DNA of 64,000 bases, taken from NCBI RefSeq assembly GCF_009939225.1, contig NZ_JAACJR010000008.1, forward strand, positions 927,107 to 991,106, given 5' to 3'. Position numbers and translations under genes: made by a program. The DNA comes from Sediminibacterium soli (GTDB lineage Bacteria > Bacteroidota > Bacteroidia > Chitinophagales > Chitinophagaceae). The notes beneath the pieces were generated by a model. It made no database searches, was not told the DNA's origin, and saw only the letters and a program-made list of their open reading frames with translations. Position 1 is the stretch's first letter. Each line of letters opens with the position of its first letter. Shown one piece after another: positions 18,867 to 28,685 of this stretch.

Positions 18867-19796
18867 ATGAAAGTAACTGTGGTAGGTGCCGGTGCCGTAG
18901 GTGCAACCTGTGCCGACAATATTGCGCGTGCGCAACTGGCTGATGAACTGGTGATCCTGGACATCAAGGAAGGCCTGGCCGAAGGTAAGGCGCAGGATAT
19001 GATGCAGACGGCCGCGCTGCTGGGTTTCGATACCCGTATCAGCGGAAGTACCAACGATTATGCCAAGACCGCCAAATCCGATGTGGTGGTGATCACTTCC
19101 GGCCTGCCGCGTAAACCCGGTATGACCCGCGAAGAACTGATCGGTACCAATGCCGGCATTGTAAAAGGCGTTGCGGAAAATATACTGAAATACTCCCCCG
19201 ATGCAATCATCATCGTGATCAGCAACCCGATGGACACCATGACCTACCTGGCGCTGCAGTCAACCGGTCTGCCAAAGAACCGCATCATCGGTATGGGCGG
19301 AACGCTTGACAGCGCCCGTTTCAAATACCAGCTCAGCCAGCACCTGGGTTGCAGCCCCGCCGATCTGAATGCAGTGGTAGTGGGCGGCCATGGCGATACC
19401 ACCATGATTCCGCTGATCCGCCTGGCCACCTGGAACAGCGCTCCTGTAACCAACTTTCTCAGTGCAGAGCAGCAAAAACAGATTGTAGCTGATACAATGG
19501 TTGGTGGTGCAACACTTACCAAACTGATCGGCACTTCTGCCTGGTATGCACCCGGTGCCGCCGGGGCAGCACTGGTGGAAAGCATTGTTCGTGATGAGAA
19601 AAAACTGTTCACCTGCTGCGTAAGCCTGGAAGGCGAGTACGGACAAAAAGACATCTGTCTTGGTGTACCTGTTGTGATCGGCAGAAAAGGCTGGGAGAAA
19701 ATCGTTGACTTCAAACTGAATGCAGAAGAGCAGGAACTGTTCAACAAAAGCGCAGATGCAGTGAGAAGTATGAATGATGTTTTAAAAACGCTTTGA
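18867..19796 (+). CDS. mdh: Malate dehydrogenase
   Basis: NAD-dependent oxidation of malate to oxaloacetate in the TCA cycle. The 309 residues are of the LDH-like MDH type. The nucleotide-binding loop GAGAVGATCADNIA lies at 7-20, and the substrate-specificity loop GLPRKPGMTREELIG contains the arginines typical of MDH, not LDH. ISNPMD and the catalytic histidine in GGHGDTTM follow. It is monocistronic, with a TAnnTTTG promoter element and a strong terminator. Confidence 0.96.
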   Translation: MKVTVVGAGAVGATCADNIARAQLADELVILDIKEGLAEGKAQDMMQTAALLGFDTRISGSTNDYAKTAKSDVVVITSGLPRKPGMTREELIGTNAGIVKGVAENILKYSPDAIIIVISNPMDTMTYLALQSTGLPKNRIIGMGGTLDSARFKYQLSQHLGCSPADLNAVVVGGHGDTTMIPLIRLATWNSAPVTNFLSAEQQKQIVADTMVGGATLTKLIGTSAWYAPGAAGAALVESIVRDEKKLFTCCVSLEGEYGQKDICLGVPVVIGRKGWEKIVDFKLNAEEQELFNKSADAVRSMNDVLKTL

Positions 19797-19863
19797 TCGG
19801 TTTACATCTTCCGGTCTGTTAGTTGTTGGTATACAGATGATTGGCAACAGACTGCAGACCGGC

Positions 19864-19897
19864 AAAAAAGCAATCACACAATAGTGATTGCTTTTTT
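19864..19897 (+). terminator. mdh terminator
   Basis: A perfect 14-base stem (aaaaaagcaatcac / gtgattgctttttt) with a loop of 6 ends in a T-run. It can also serve the minus strand. Confidence 0.85.
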
Positions 19898-20046
19898 GTT
19901 GCAGCACCCAACCGGTTTTGCCGAAAAAGTCCGGCCCTGTTTTTCTGCCGTTCATACTGCGTTTGATGCTTTTCGTCCCTATTTAAGGAGTAAGGCTGTA
20001 ACAAATAAAAGTGCTTTGCGTCTCACGAGCACAAAAATTAACGACA

Positions 20047-22476
20047 ATGAGACGCGTATTATTACTGGCAATGTTATCTGGACTGGCTTTTACAACGGAA
20101 GGTTTTGCACAAACCAAAGCAACTGTTTCGGGTACTATTACAGACAATGCAGGCAAAGCGATGCCGGCTGTTTCTGTTTCTTTATTACAATCAAAAGACA
20201 GCAGCCTTGTAAAGGCAGACCTAACAGATGCCGGCGGCAAATTTGAGATCAGCGCCCATCAAACCGGCAGGTTCCTGCTGAGTTATTCCATCATCGGTTT
20301 CGAGAAAAAATACTCCGATGCATTCGATCTGCGGGCGGGGCAGTCTTTTTCATCAGGTGCCACGGTTTTACAGCCTGCTGTCAATAAACTGCAGGAAGTT
20401 ACCGTTACTTCCAAAAAACCGATGATCGAGATCAAGGCAGACAAAACCATTTTCAATGTGGAAAGCAGCATCAATGCCACAGGCAGCAACGCCATGGAAC
20501 TGCTGCAGAAAAGCCCGGGCATACAGGTGGATAACAACGACAATATTTCGATGAAGGGAAAGACGGGTGTAAAAATATATGTTGACGGAAAGATGATGCA
20601 GCTGGATACAAAAGACCTTGCCGCCTATCTCAAGAGCATCAACAGCAACGATGTGGAAGCGATCGAAATGATCAGCAATCCGAGCGCCAAATACGATGCC
20701 AGCGGCAATGCCGGTGTGATCAATATCCGCCTGAAAAAGAACAAAAAATTCGGAACCAACGGCAGCATTACCGCAGGTTACGTACAGGGTATTACGCCAA
20801 AAGGCAATGCTTCTGCCAACCTGAACTACCGCGATAAAAAAGTAAATCTTTTCAGCAATGTAAGCGGCAACCTGGGTGTATATGAAAACGGCCTGAACCT
20901 TTACCGCATCCAGAGAGATTCTCTCTACGACCAGCACAGCATCAACAGAAGCGAAGGCAAAAACCTTAACCTGAAAGCCGGTGCGGATTTCTTCCTCGAT
21001 AACAGGAACACCTTTGGTGTACTGGTTACCTCCAGCTTCAACGACGGTACCTGGAGCAGCAACAGCCGTACGGATGTATCGTACAAGCCCACTAACCAGT
21101 ACATTAAAACACTGCAGGCTTTTAACGCCATTCCCGGTACGCGTACCAATATGAATACAAACATCAACTACCGCTACGCGGATACCGCTGGCAAAGAGGT
21201 CAATTTCGATGCGGATTACGGCCTGTTCAGGGGCAAAGGAAGAAGTTACCAGCCCAATTACTACCTCGATAAAAACGGAAGCCCGCTGTACCAGGTGATC
21301 AACCGGAACAACACACCCACAGATATCGATATCTATACCGCCAAAGTGGATGTGGAATTGCCCAAATGGAAAGGCAAACTGGGCTATGGCGCCAAAGTGT
21401 CGTATGTCAAAACAAAGAATACATTCGAATTCTTTAATGATATCAACGGTGTTCCGGTAAAACAGATGACACGCAGCAATCGCTTTGCCTATACCGAAAA
21501 TGTAAACGCCGCCTATGTAAACTACAACCGCCAGCTTAACCCGAAATGGAGCCTTCAGGCAGGGTTGCGCATGGAACAAACCAACAGCGAGGGCGATCTC
21601 ACAAGAGACGACGGCATCGTTCAGTCAGACAACAACGTAAAAAGAAGTTATTTCGATCTTTTCCCAAGCGCGGCATTAACCTGGACGGTAAACAAAAAAC
21701 ATACGCTGAACCTGACATACAGCAGGCGTATCGACAGGCCGACTTACCAGGACCTGAATCCTTTTGAGAACAAACTGGACGAGCTGACCTACGAAAAAGG
21801 AAACGCATTCCTTCGTCCGCAGTACACAAATAACATTGAGCTCACACATACATTCCTGTCGTTCCTGAACACGACCGTTGGCTACAGTTATATCAAGGAC
21901 TATGCAACGCAGACAACCGATACCACCAATAACGCCACGTATGTACAGCAGCGTAACCTGGCCAACCAGCAGATACTGAGCTTCAGCATCGGCTCTCCCT
22001 TACCCATCGCCAAATGGTGGAACGGCTACGCCAACTTCTGGTACAACTACCAGCTGTTCGACGGCATGATCGGCGCCAATAAAGTGCACACGGAAATTCC
22101 GATGATAGGCGCTTACATGCAGCATACCTATACGCTGGGAAAAGACTATACCATGGAATTGAGCGGCTGGTTCAATGGTCCGTCTGTTTGGGCGGCCACC
22201 TGGAAAACCAGTGCGCAGGCAGGTATTGACTTTGGCGTACAGAAGCAGTTCCTTCAGAAAAAAGCCACGGTGAAATTGACCGTTACCGATATCTTCCATA
22301 CCAGTCCATGGACGGCCAACAGCAATTTTGGCGGCCTGTACATCAATGCCAATGGTTATTGGGAGAGCCGCACGTTCCGCGTAAACTTTACCTACCGCTT
22401 TGGCAGCAACCAGGTAAAGTCTGCAAGGGATCGCAAAACAGGACTGGAATCGGAAGCGAAAAGGATCAAGGGATAA
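20047..22476 (+). CDS. TonB-dependent receptor-like outer membrane beta-barrel protein
   Basis: An 809-residue outer-membrane transporter of the OMP_b-brl_3 type. Order: a signal peptide (MRRVLLLAMLSGLAFTTEGFAQ), a CarboxypepD_reg-like domain (VSGTITDNAGKAMPAVSVSL, about 27-105), a TonB plug (LQKSPGIQVDNNDNISMKG, about 150-230) and a 22-strand-like barrel with a conserved NLTYSRRIDRPTYQDLNPF segment. The C-terminus ends in FRVNFTYRFG and then a basic tail (KRIKG), typical of this group. The substrate is unknown; a SusD partner, sigma/anti-sigma pair or degradative enzyme is not adjacent. The ATG at 20,047 gives the signal peptide. Confidence 0.9.
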   Translation: MRRVLLLAMLSGLAFTTEGFAQTKATVSGTITDNAGKAMPAVSVSLLQSKDSSLVKADLTDAGGKFEISAHQTGRFLLSYSIIGFEKKYSDAFDLRAGQSFSSGATVLQPAVNKLQEVTVTSKKPMIEIKADKTIFNVESSINATGSNAMELLQKSPGIQVDNNDNISMKGKTGVKIYVDGKMMQLDTKDLAAYLKSINSNDVEAIEMISNPSAKYDASGNAGVINIRLKKNKKFGTNGSITAGYVQGITPKGNASANLNYRDKKVNLFSNVSGNLGVYENGLNLYRIQRDSLYDQHSINRSEGKNLNLKAGADFFLDNRNTFGVLVTSSFNDGTWSSNSRTDVSYKPTNQYIKTLQAFNAIPGTRTNMNTNINYRYADTAGKEVNFDADYGLFRGKGRSYQPNYYLDKNGSPLYQVINRNNTPTDIDIYTAKVDVELPKWKGKLGYGAKVSYVKTKNTFEFFNDINGVPVKQMTRSNRFAYTENVNAAYVNYNRQLNPKWSLQAGLRMEQTNSEGDLTRDDGIVQSDNNVKRSYFDLFPSAALTWTVNKKHTLNLTYSRRIDRPTYQDLNPFENKLDELTYEKGNAFLRPQYTNNIELTHTFLSFLNTTVGYSYIKDYATQTTDTTNNATYVQQRNLANQQILSFSIGSPLPIAKWWNGYANFWYNYQLFDGMIGANKVHTEIPMIGAYMQHTYTLGKDYTMELSGWFNGPSVWAATWKTSAQAGIDFGVQKQFLQKKATVKLTVTDIFHTSPWTANSNFGGLYINANGYWESRTFRVNFTYRFGSNQVKSARDRKTGLESEAKRIKG

Positions 22477-22598
22477 CCACCCGTAGATTTTCTGGGGGAT
22501 TATTTCCACAAATGCGGCGGGCAAACTGGAATGTATTTTGTGTAGCAATCGGGGAACGGATCAACCGATCCGTTCCCAAATCATAAAATCAATATCCT

Positions 22599-22862
22599 AT
22601 GAAAAAGTTTTTTACCGCTGCAGTGATGGCAGCATGCTTTGCGGTACCTGTGCTGGCGCAGGATACACTGTCGAAACCGGAAAAGAAATACACCAAGGCC
22701 GCCAAAAAGCAGGACAAAGTGTTCAAGAAAGAAGATAAAATGAACCGCAAACTGGCAGAAGGCAAATACGAAGACGCTGCCAAAAAACAGGATAAGGCCA
22801 TCAAGAAGGATACCCGTGTGAATAAGAAATTACTGAAAGCAGACAGCACGAAAGACCAATAA
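22599..22862 (+). CDS. Small exported lysine-rich protein of unknown function
   Basis: An 87-residue product with a clear signal peptide (MKKFFTAAVMAACFAVPVLAQ). The mature part is about one third lysine and repeats a KKQDK motif (AAKKQDKVFKKEDK and then AAKKQDKAIKKDTR), so it is probably helical and extended. No family is recognised. It follows the receptor gene by 122 bases and has its own terminator, which overlaps the stop of the opposing heptosyltransferase gene. Confidence 0.75.
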   Translation: MKKFFTAAVMAACFAVPVLAQDTLSKPEKKYTKAAKKQDKVFKKEDKMNRKLAEGKYEDAAKKQDKAIKKDTRVNKKLLKADSTKDQ

Positions 22863-22889
22863 ATAAATCCCGCAACAGCGGGATTTATT
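22862..22889. terminator. Bidirectional terminator
   Basis: A 12-base perfect stem (aataaatcccgc / gcgggatttatt) with loop aaca lies between convergent genes. It overlaps both stop codons, at 22,860-22,862 and 22,885-22,887. Confidence 0.85.
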
Positions 22890-23886
22890 TTTGATCAGCG
22901 GTCACTTTCTGTATGGCGGCAGCGGCTATCATCCGTACATCCTGCTGCTGCATGCATTTGAAATGACCCAGCGGGCATTTTGCGTAACCGATCTTACTGC
23001 AGGGCCGGCACCACAGACCCTGCACTTCGGCCCGGGTATCCGCAGAAACGGCGGCGCCGTAGTAAGCGTCCATACCAAAAGCCGGTACGGTGTTGCCCCA
23101 GATGCTGATCATGTTTTTTTTGAACGCCGCGCCAATATGCATTAACCCGGTATCGTGTGTGATGATGAGCCGGGCATTGCGAACGATATCGGCACTTTCG
23201 TTGAGCCTGAATTTGCCGCAGGCATTGTACACCCTTACCGGATCCGCAGCGGCAATAGCAACGGCATCGGCCATATCTTCCGGACCGCCCAATAATACGA
23301 TCGGGTAATTGATAAGCAGGCACAATTCGCGCAGCCGGACAACGGGCAGTTTTTTGGTGTTCAAAGCTGCGCCGATCACAAGGCCGATGTACCCCATCTG
23401 GTGAGAAGTGGGCAGGTCTTCCGGGGATACCCGGTCTTTTTCGGGAATAAAATAATCCAGTCCGGCCCCATCGTTTACCACGCCGAATTTTTTTACCGTT
23501 TCAAGATAGCGGTCCACGATGTGCAGGCGCGGAAGCGTATTGATCTTTAATGCCGTCAGTAACCATTTTCTAAGGTTGAGTTTGCTGAAAGAATCTGCAG
23601 GCACCTTGTTCATGGCACGCTTAATACGCAATGTGCGCAGGTTATGATGCAGGTCGATGATATGGTCGTATTGCTCGGCAACCAATATTCCGATCATCTT
23701 ATCCCAGTCGTTGCCGAGTGTGATCACCCTGTCGATATAGGGATTATCGGCAAGGATACCGCGAAAGGTCTCTTTGGTAAGAAAATGTACCTCGGCACCT
23801 GTCACCTGCTGCTTCAGGCAGCGTATCACCGGCGTGGTAAGCACGATATCGCCGATAGAAGAAAGCCGGATGATGAGGAACTTCAT
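22885..23886 (-). CDS. Glycosyltransferase family 9 (heptosyltransferase-like)
   Basis: A 333-residue GT9 enzyme, the family of LPS core heptosyltransferases, acting at the cytoplasmic face of the inner membrane. The N-terminus FLIIRLSSIGDIVLTTPVIR is diagnostic. A DLHHNLRT stretch near 85 and the C-terminal TGLMHIGAAFKKNMISIWG nucleotide-sugar region (near 245-270) are also typical. The ATG at 23,886 is chosen because the frame open further upstream has no family similarity. Donor and acceptor sugars cannot be told. No other LPS gene is nearby. Confidence 0.88.
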   Translation of the reverse strand: MKFLIIRLSSIGDIVLTTPVIRCLKQQVTGAEVHFLTKETFRGILADNPYIDRVITLGNDWDKMIGILVAEQYDHIIDLHHNLRTLRIKRAMNKVPADSFSKLNLRKWLLTALKINTLPRLHIVDRYLETVKKFGVVNDGAGLDYFIPEKDRVSPEDLPTSHQMGYIGLVIGAALNTKKLPVVRLRELCLLINYPIVLLGGPEDMADAVAIAAADPVRVYNACGKFRLNESADIVRNARLIITHDTGLMHIGAAFKKNMISIWGNTVPAFGMDAYYGAAVSADTRAEVQGLWCRPCSKIGYAKCPLGHFKCMQQQDVRMIAAAAIQKVTADQK

Positions 23887-24009
23887 CCTGCGAATTACCT
23901 GAATTATACGGACCGGATGAAATTTTTGTTCCCGCAGCGAAACCCTGCTCCCCGCATCTCCGCAGTGAAGCATTGTTTTTAACGCAGCGGCGCAGCGCAA
24001 TGGGGAGCA

Positions 24010-25251
24010 TCAGTTCTCAACGTAATTAAGGTCTTTGTGAAAAGTTTCTTCGGTAAAATAGAAGGCAACCAGGGTTACCCCCATCACGATCACGCCTGTT
24101 ACGATACCGCTCTGGATCAATCCCCATCCCCATGACTGCTGAAACAGGTTCAGGAACATCAGGTTGATCAGCGGCAATGCGCCGCGAACCATATTGGGTA
24201 CCGTGGTGGCGGCCGTTGCACGAAGATTGGTGCCAAACTGTTCCGCTCCCATCGTTACAAAAATAGCCCAGAATCCGGTGCTGAAGCCAAGCAGGCCGCA
24301 GATCAGGTACATCGCATTGTCGTTGTTATTGAGACTGCTGAAGAACAATACCAGGCAGATCATGCTGAGTACATAAAACAATAACAGGGCTTTTTTCCTG
24401 CTTTTGAAATACTGGCTCACAAACCCGATCAGTATATCGCCGATGGCGATACCCACATAGGCATACATAATGGCCCTGCCGCTTTCGATCTGGTTATCGC
24501 CGTACAGTTCTTTTGCAAAGCGGTTGCTTAGGTTCACCAGCACACCGATCACAAACCAGGTAGGCAACCCGATGAGTATGGCCAGCAGGTATTTCCTGAA
24601 GCGCGTGCCGTTGGTGAAGAACATCAGGATATTGCCGCGCTGCACACCTGTTTCCTTTACCTGTTTAAACATACCGCTTTCGGCCACCGAGATACGCAAC
24701 AGCAGCAGGATCACACCCAGCCCCCCGCCTATCTTATAACAAAGCCGCCAATCGTTCGTGAACTTATAAATGAAATAGGCGAACACCGCGCCAAATAAAC
24801 CGATACCCGCTACAAGCGAAGTGCCTACGCCTCTTTTTTCTTTGGGAAGCAATTCGCTCACCAGCGTAATACCCGCACCCAGTTCGCCGGCCAGCCCGAT
24901 ACCCGCAACAAATCTTGCCCAGGCATACTGGTCGGTTGTCTGAACAAAACCCGTCAGGAAATTGGCGATGGAATACAGCGCAATGGATCCGAACAATACG
25001 CTTAAGCGGCCTTTGCGGTCACCGATCGTTCCCCATATCACACCGCCGATAAGCAAGCCCACCATCTGCCAGTTGATGATCTTTGTGCTTGCAGCCAGCA
25101 CCTGCGCCTTGTCGGACAACACGATGCCGATTCCCTGTAAACTTGGCTCGCGTACAATGGTGAACAGCAACAGGTCGTAGATATCCACAAAATAGCCCAG
25201 CGCCGCAACGATCACCGGCAGGGAAAGCACTCCGAATTTTTTTTCTGACAT
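24010..25251 (-). CDS. MFS transporter (sugar-porter-like), copy 2
   Basis: A 413-residue inner-membrane major facilitator with about 12 hydrophobic segments. The loop-2 motif GDRKGRLSVLFG (about 77-88) and the helix-4 segment GELGAGITLVSELLPKEKRG are clear. It closely resembles the next gene upstream (25,347-26,582), sharing VDIYDLLLFTIVREPSL and AEQFGTNLRA(T/S), so they are tandem paralogues. The substrate is unknown; this MFS group includes metabolite:proton symporters. The 95 bases between the copies hold a hairpin. Confidence 0.88.
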   Translation of the reverse strand: MSEKKFGVLSLPVIVAALGYFVDIYDLLLFTIVREPSLQGIGIVLSDKAQVLAASTKIINWQMVGLLIGGVIWGTIGDRKGRLSVLFGSIALYSIANFLTGFVQTTDQYAWARFVAGIGLAGELGAGITLVSELLPKEKRGVGTSLVAGIGLFGAVFAYFIYKFTNDWRLCYKIGGGLGVILLLLRISVAESGMFKQVKETGVQRGNILMFFTNGTRFRKYLLAILIGLPTWFVIGVLVNLSNRFAKELYGDNQIESGRAIMYAYVGIAIGDILIGFVSQYFKSRKKALLLFYVLSMICLVLFFSSLNNNDNAMYLICGLLGFSTGFWAIFVTMGAEQFGTNLRATAATTVPNMVRGALPLINLMFLNLFQQSWGWGLIQSGIVTGVIVMGVTLVAFYFTEETFHKDLNYVEN

Positions 25252-25274
25252 GGCAGTTAGGTTGATGGTGAGTA

Positions 25275-25324
25275 TGGTTAAATGGCTGCATTGTCTCTGG
25301 CTTCTTTATCCAGCCATATAACCA
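25275..25324. repeat. Hairpin between MFS paralogues
   Basis: The arms tggttaaatggctg (25,275-25,288) and cagccatataacca (25,311-25,324) pair with one mismatch. There is no T-run, so it may stabilise or process the mRNA, or be an intergenic repeat. Confidence 0.45.
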
Positions 25325-25346
25325 TTTGACAATATAACAATTCCTA

Positions 25347-26582
25347 CTATGCTTCCACAAAATCCATATCCTTCGCAAATGTTTCATTGATATGGAAGGC
25401 CGCGTACAAGGCAAGCGACAGTACAAGTATACCCGTTAGCCAGCCGCCTGTTATGTAGCTGCCGCTAAGGTTGCGCATGCCTTTGTGCAGCAGTATGATC
25501 AGCGGCAGCATGCCGCGTACCACATTGGGGATGGAAATAGCGGTGGATGCCCGCAGGTTTGTTCCGAACTGCTCTGCCGACATGGTGATGTACAACACGG
25601 AGGTTCCCGCCCCGAATCCCAGTCCCGCGCATATCAGGTACATGGTCTGCGCGGTGCCCCAGCCGGTGCCCTGCAGGAAATAAAGTACCACAAACACGCA
25701 CATGATAAAAAAGAAACTGAACCAGGCTTTTCTCCGGCTCCTGAGGTAATTGCTGAGCAGACCTGCCGATACATCGCCAAAAGCAAGTGCTACATACTGG
25801 TACATAACCGCTTTGCCCGGATCGATTCCCTGTATACCCATTTCGAGACCGAATTTATCCGAGAACGTGATCAGCAACCCGATCACATACCATACGGGCA
25901 GCCCGATCAATACGCCTTTTGCATAACGCCAGGCACGCTCGCGCCGGGCAAACAGCATCAAAAAATTTCCGCGGGGCACACCTTCTTTTTTTACCTGCTG
26001 GTATAAGCCGCTCTCCATCACATTTGCGCGGAGAAACAGCAGCAGAAAACCCATCACGCCGCCGATATAATAACAAAGACGCCAGTCTCCGAAACCCTGG
26101 TAAACAAAATAAGCGGCAACAGAACCGCATACGCCGGCGCAGGCTATCACCGAGGCGGCAAGCCCTCTTTTTTCTTTTGGCAGCATTTCACTTACCAGCG
26201 TAATGCTTGCTCCCAGCTCTCCGGCAAGACCGATGCCCGCTATCAACCGCAGCCAGGTATACTGCGTTACGTTCTGCACCATGCCATTGGCAATATTGGC
26301 CAGCGAGTACAGGATGATAGAGCCAAACAGCACGCTCAGCCTTCCTTTCTTATCGCCGAGTATACCCCAGATGATACCGCCTGCCAACAGACCGATCATC
26401 TGAACACTGATGATCAGTTCTCCCTTGCTCAGTACCTCATCGGGTGACAGGCCCAGGGATGCCAGGCTGGGTTTGCGGATGATGGCAAAAAGAAGCAGGT
26501 CGTACACATCAACGAAAAACCCCAGTGCGCCCACGATAACGGGTATGGAAAAAACACCGGGTTGTTTTACCGCAGAATTCAT
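25347..26582 (-). CDS. MFS transporter (sugar-porter-like), copy 1
   Basis: A 411-residue major facilitator with the same layout as its downstream paralogue: GDKKGRLSVLFG in loop 2, GELGASITLVSEMLPKEKRG in helix 4, and AEQFGTNLRAST in the second half. The start ATG overlaps the dedA stop by 4 bases (ATGA), so translation is coupled. The substrate is not readable; the neighbouring dicarboxylate/amino-acid symporter gene suggests organic-acid uptake, but that is inference. Confidence 0.88.
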   Translation of the reverse strand: MNSAVKQPGVFSIPVIVGALGFFVDVYDLLLFAIIRKPSLASLGLSPDEVLSKGELIISVQMIGLLAGGIIWGILGDKKGRLSVLFGSIILYSLANIANGMVQNVTQYTWLRLIAGIGLAGELGASITLVSEMLPKEKRGLAASVIACAGVCGSVAAYFVYQGFGDWRLCYYIGGVMGFLLLFLRANVMESGLYQQVKKEGVPRGNFLMLFARRERAWRYAKGVLIGLPVWYVIGLLITFSDKFGLEMGIQGIDPGKAVMYQYVALAFGDVSAGLLSNYLRSRRKAWFSFFFIMCVFVVLYFLQGTGWGTAQTMYLICAGLGFGAGTSVLYITMSAEQFGTNLRASTAISIPNVVRGMLPLIILLHKGMRNLSGSYITGGWLTGILVLSLALYAAFHINETFAKDMDFVEA

Positions 26583-27277
26583 TCCTTGTCTTTTGGATGC
26601 GTTTTAGAGCGGCCGGTAAACAGTTTGATGATAACCGGGGCCGTGGTAACCAGTACAATGCCCAGTACGATCACTTCCAGGTGCAAACGGAGATCGAAAC
26701 CGAATTCGGACAATATCCATTTCTGCAGGAAATGTCCGCCAACCAGCATGCTGAACACCCAGGCCACGCATCCGACAATATTATAGAAGACAAATTTTTT
26801 CGCATTCATCTGAACAATGCCCGCCACAATGGGTGCAAAGGTTCTTACGATCGGTATAAAACGCGCGATAACGATGGCGCCACCGCCGTGCTTCTCGTAA
26901 AAATCGTGCGCCTGCCGCAGGTACCTTCTTTTGAACAGCATATTCTCTTTCCATTCGTACATGGTAGGCCCCACTTTTCTGCCAAACCAGTATCCCACTG
27001 AATTACCCGCTATACCGGCGAGCGATATCAGTATCACCAGCACCAAAAGATCGAGGTATTCATTACCGCTGGGAACAAATGCTTTGGCAAGTTCGTTGCT
27101 GTAGATGCCCGCCACAAACAGGAGACTGTCGCCCGGGAGAAAAAATCCCACAAACAAGCCGGTTTCCGCAAACACCACCAGTAAGATCAGCCAGAGACCA
27201 CCGTGTTCGATATAGAACTGTGGCTGCAACAACTGGCTCCAGTGAAATTCTGCCTGTAATAATATCTCTGCTAACAT
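26579..27277 (-). CDS. DedA family membrane protein
   Basis: A 232-residue inner-membrane protein of the DedA/SNARE-associated family; some members flip undecaprenyl phosphate or phosphatidylethanolamine. Typical parts are FAETGLFVGFFLPGDSLLFVAG (about 36-57), GNSVGYWFGRKVG, and the re-entrant-loop signature ARFIPIVRTFAPIVAG (about 139-154). It starts 3 bases after the DAACS gene stop and overlaps the next MFS gene by 4 bases. Confidence 0.92.
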   Translation of the reverse strand: MLAEILLQAEFHWSQLLQPQFYIEHGGLWLILLVVFAETGLFVGFFLPGDSLLFVAGIYSNELAKAFVPSGNEYLDLLVLVILISLAGIAGNSVGYWFGRKVGPTMYEWKENMLFKRRYLRQAHDFYEKHGGGAIVIARFIPIVRTFAPIVAGIVQMNAKKFVFYNIVGCVAWVFSMLVGGHFLQKWILSEFGFDLRLHLEVIVLGIVLVTTAPVIIKLFTGRSKTHPKDKE

Positions 27278-27280
27278 AGG

Positions 27281-28537
27281 TTACGCTTGTTCGGTGATGA
27301 CGGGTTCTTCCAGGGAATGCTCCCATTTGCTCACTACGCTTGTAGCGAGTGCGTTGCCCAGTACATTGGTGCCTGTACGGAACATATCGCAGAAATGATC
27401 AATAGGCAATATCAGCGCAATGCCTTCGGGCGGGATATTGAACATGGCGCAGGTGGCGGTTACCACCACCAGCGATGCCCTTGGCACGCCGGCAATACCC
27501 TTACTGGTGAGCATCAATACCAGCAGCATGGTGATCTGCGTACCAAAATCGAGTTGTATGCCGTAGGCCTGGGCGATGGCGATACTGGCAAAAGTCATGT
27601 ACATCATGCTTCCGTCGAGATTGAAAGAATAGCCCAGTGGTAGGATAAAAGCAACGATCCTGTCGCGACAGCCGAACCTTTCCAGTTCTTCGGTAAGTTT
27701 CGGGAACACCGCTTCACTGCTGGTGGTGCTGAAAGCAATAATGAGTGCAGGAAATATCCTGCGCAGCAGGTCGGGCAATCTTTTTCCCAGTACAATAAAT
27801 CCCACCAGCAGCAGCAATGCCCATAACGCCGCAATGCCTATGACGAAGTACAATAAATATTTTCCGTAAAAAATGAATACATCCAGTCCCTTGGTGGCGA
27901 TCACGGCGGCGATGGCGCCGAATACACCGATGGGTGCAAAGTTCATCACATACCCCACCATACGCAGGATTACATGGGCTACGGCATCGAGTCCTTTCAC
28001 CACCACTTTTGCTTTCTCACCCAGCGCCGCCGTGGCAATCCCGAAGAAGATGCTGAACACAACGATCTGCAGTATTTCGTTGGAAGCCATCGACTCCACC
28101 ACACTTTTCGGGAATACATGTTCCACGAATTTCTGCAGGCTGAACTCCTGTGTTTTGCCCACCAGGTCTTTGGCGCCTGTTACATCGGCATTGCCAAGGT
28201 CGATGCCCGCACCCGGTTTGAAAAGATTCACCAGCAGCATACCCAGCAGCAGACTCACCAGCGATGCGGTGATAAACCATAACATGGCTTTACCGCCAAC
28301 CCTGCCCACGGTTTTCAGATCGCCCAGTTTGGCAATGCCCACCACCAGTGTGGAAAATACCAGCGGGGCAATGATCATCTGCACCAACCGCAGGAAAATG
28401 GTGGTAAGCAGTTTGATATTGGTGGAAAAGGATTTGATGAAATCCGGAGAAGACTGTGTATGAATGATATAGCCAAGAATAATACCGGCTACCATTGCAA
28501 TCACGATATATACAGTAAGCCGGTTGGAACGCTTCAT
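27281..28537 (-). CDS. Dicarboxylate/amino acid:cation symporter (DAACS)
   Basis: A 418-residue inner-membrane symporter of the glutamate/C4-dicarboxylate family. Eight helices and two hairpins are expected. The serine-rich hairpin FSTTSSEAVFPKLTEEL (near 280), NLDGSMMYMTFASIAIAQA (helix 7), SKGIAGVPRASLVVV (hairpin 2) and IDHFCDMFRTGTNVLGNALA (helix 8) are all intact. The ATG at 28,537 (MKRSNRLTVY) was chosen over longer options that add an unrelated N-terminus. It leads a tight operon with dedA and the MFS genes. Confidence 0.93.
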   Translation of the reverse strand: MKRSNRLTVYIVIAMVAGIILGYIIHTQSSPDFIKSFSTNIKLLTTIFLRLVQMIIAPLVFSTLVVGIAKLGDLKTVGRVGGKAMLWFITASLVSLLLGMLLVNLFKPGAGIDLGNADVTGAKDLVGKTQEFSLQKFVEHVFPKSVVESMASNEILQIVVFSIFFGIATAALGEKAKVVVKGLDAVAHVILRMVGYVMNFAPIGVFGAIAAVIATKGLDVFIFYGKYLLYFVIGIAALWALLLLVGFIVLGKRLPDLLRRIFPALIIAFSTTSSEAVFPKLTEELERFGCRDRIVAFILPLGYSFNLDGSMMYMTFASIAIAQAYGIQLDFGTQITMLLVLMLTSKGIAGVPRASLVVVTATCAMFNIPPEGIALILPIDHFCDMFRTGTNVLGNALATSVVSKWEHSLEEPVITEQA

Positions 28538-28685
28538 TGGCCAATCAATTAGGTGCGCAATATAGTATTTATCGCCAAATGACCGCCTCCTGAGGGGTGT
28601 CCGCCGATTTTCAAAAGATTTCAACCGGGATATGAAGAAATCATTATTTTGCCGGAACTTTTATTTTGAAACCCAATCAATTATT

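Noticed and set aside
20368..21579. Long antisense frame of about 400 codons inside the TonB-dependent receptor gene
   Set aside because: The forward frame gives a complete receptor with signal peptide and barrel. The antisense frame follows from codon bias alone.
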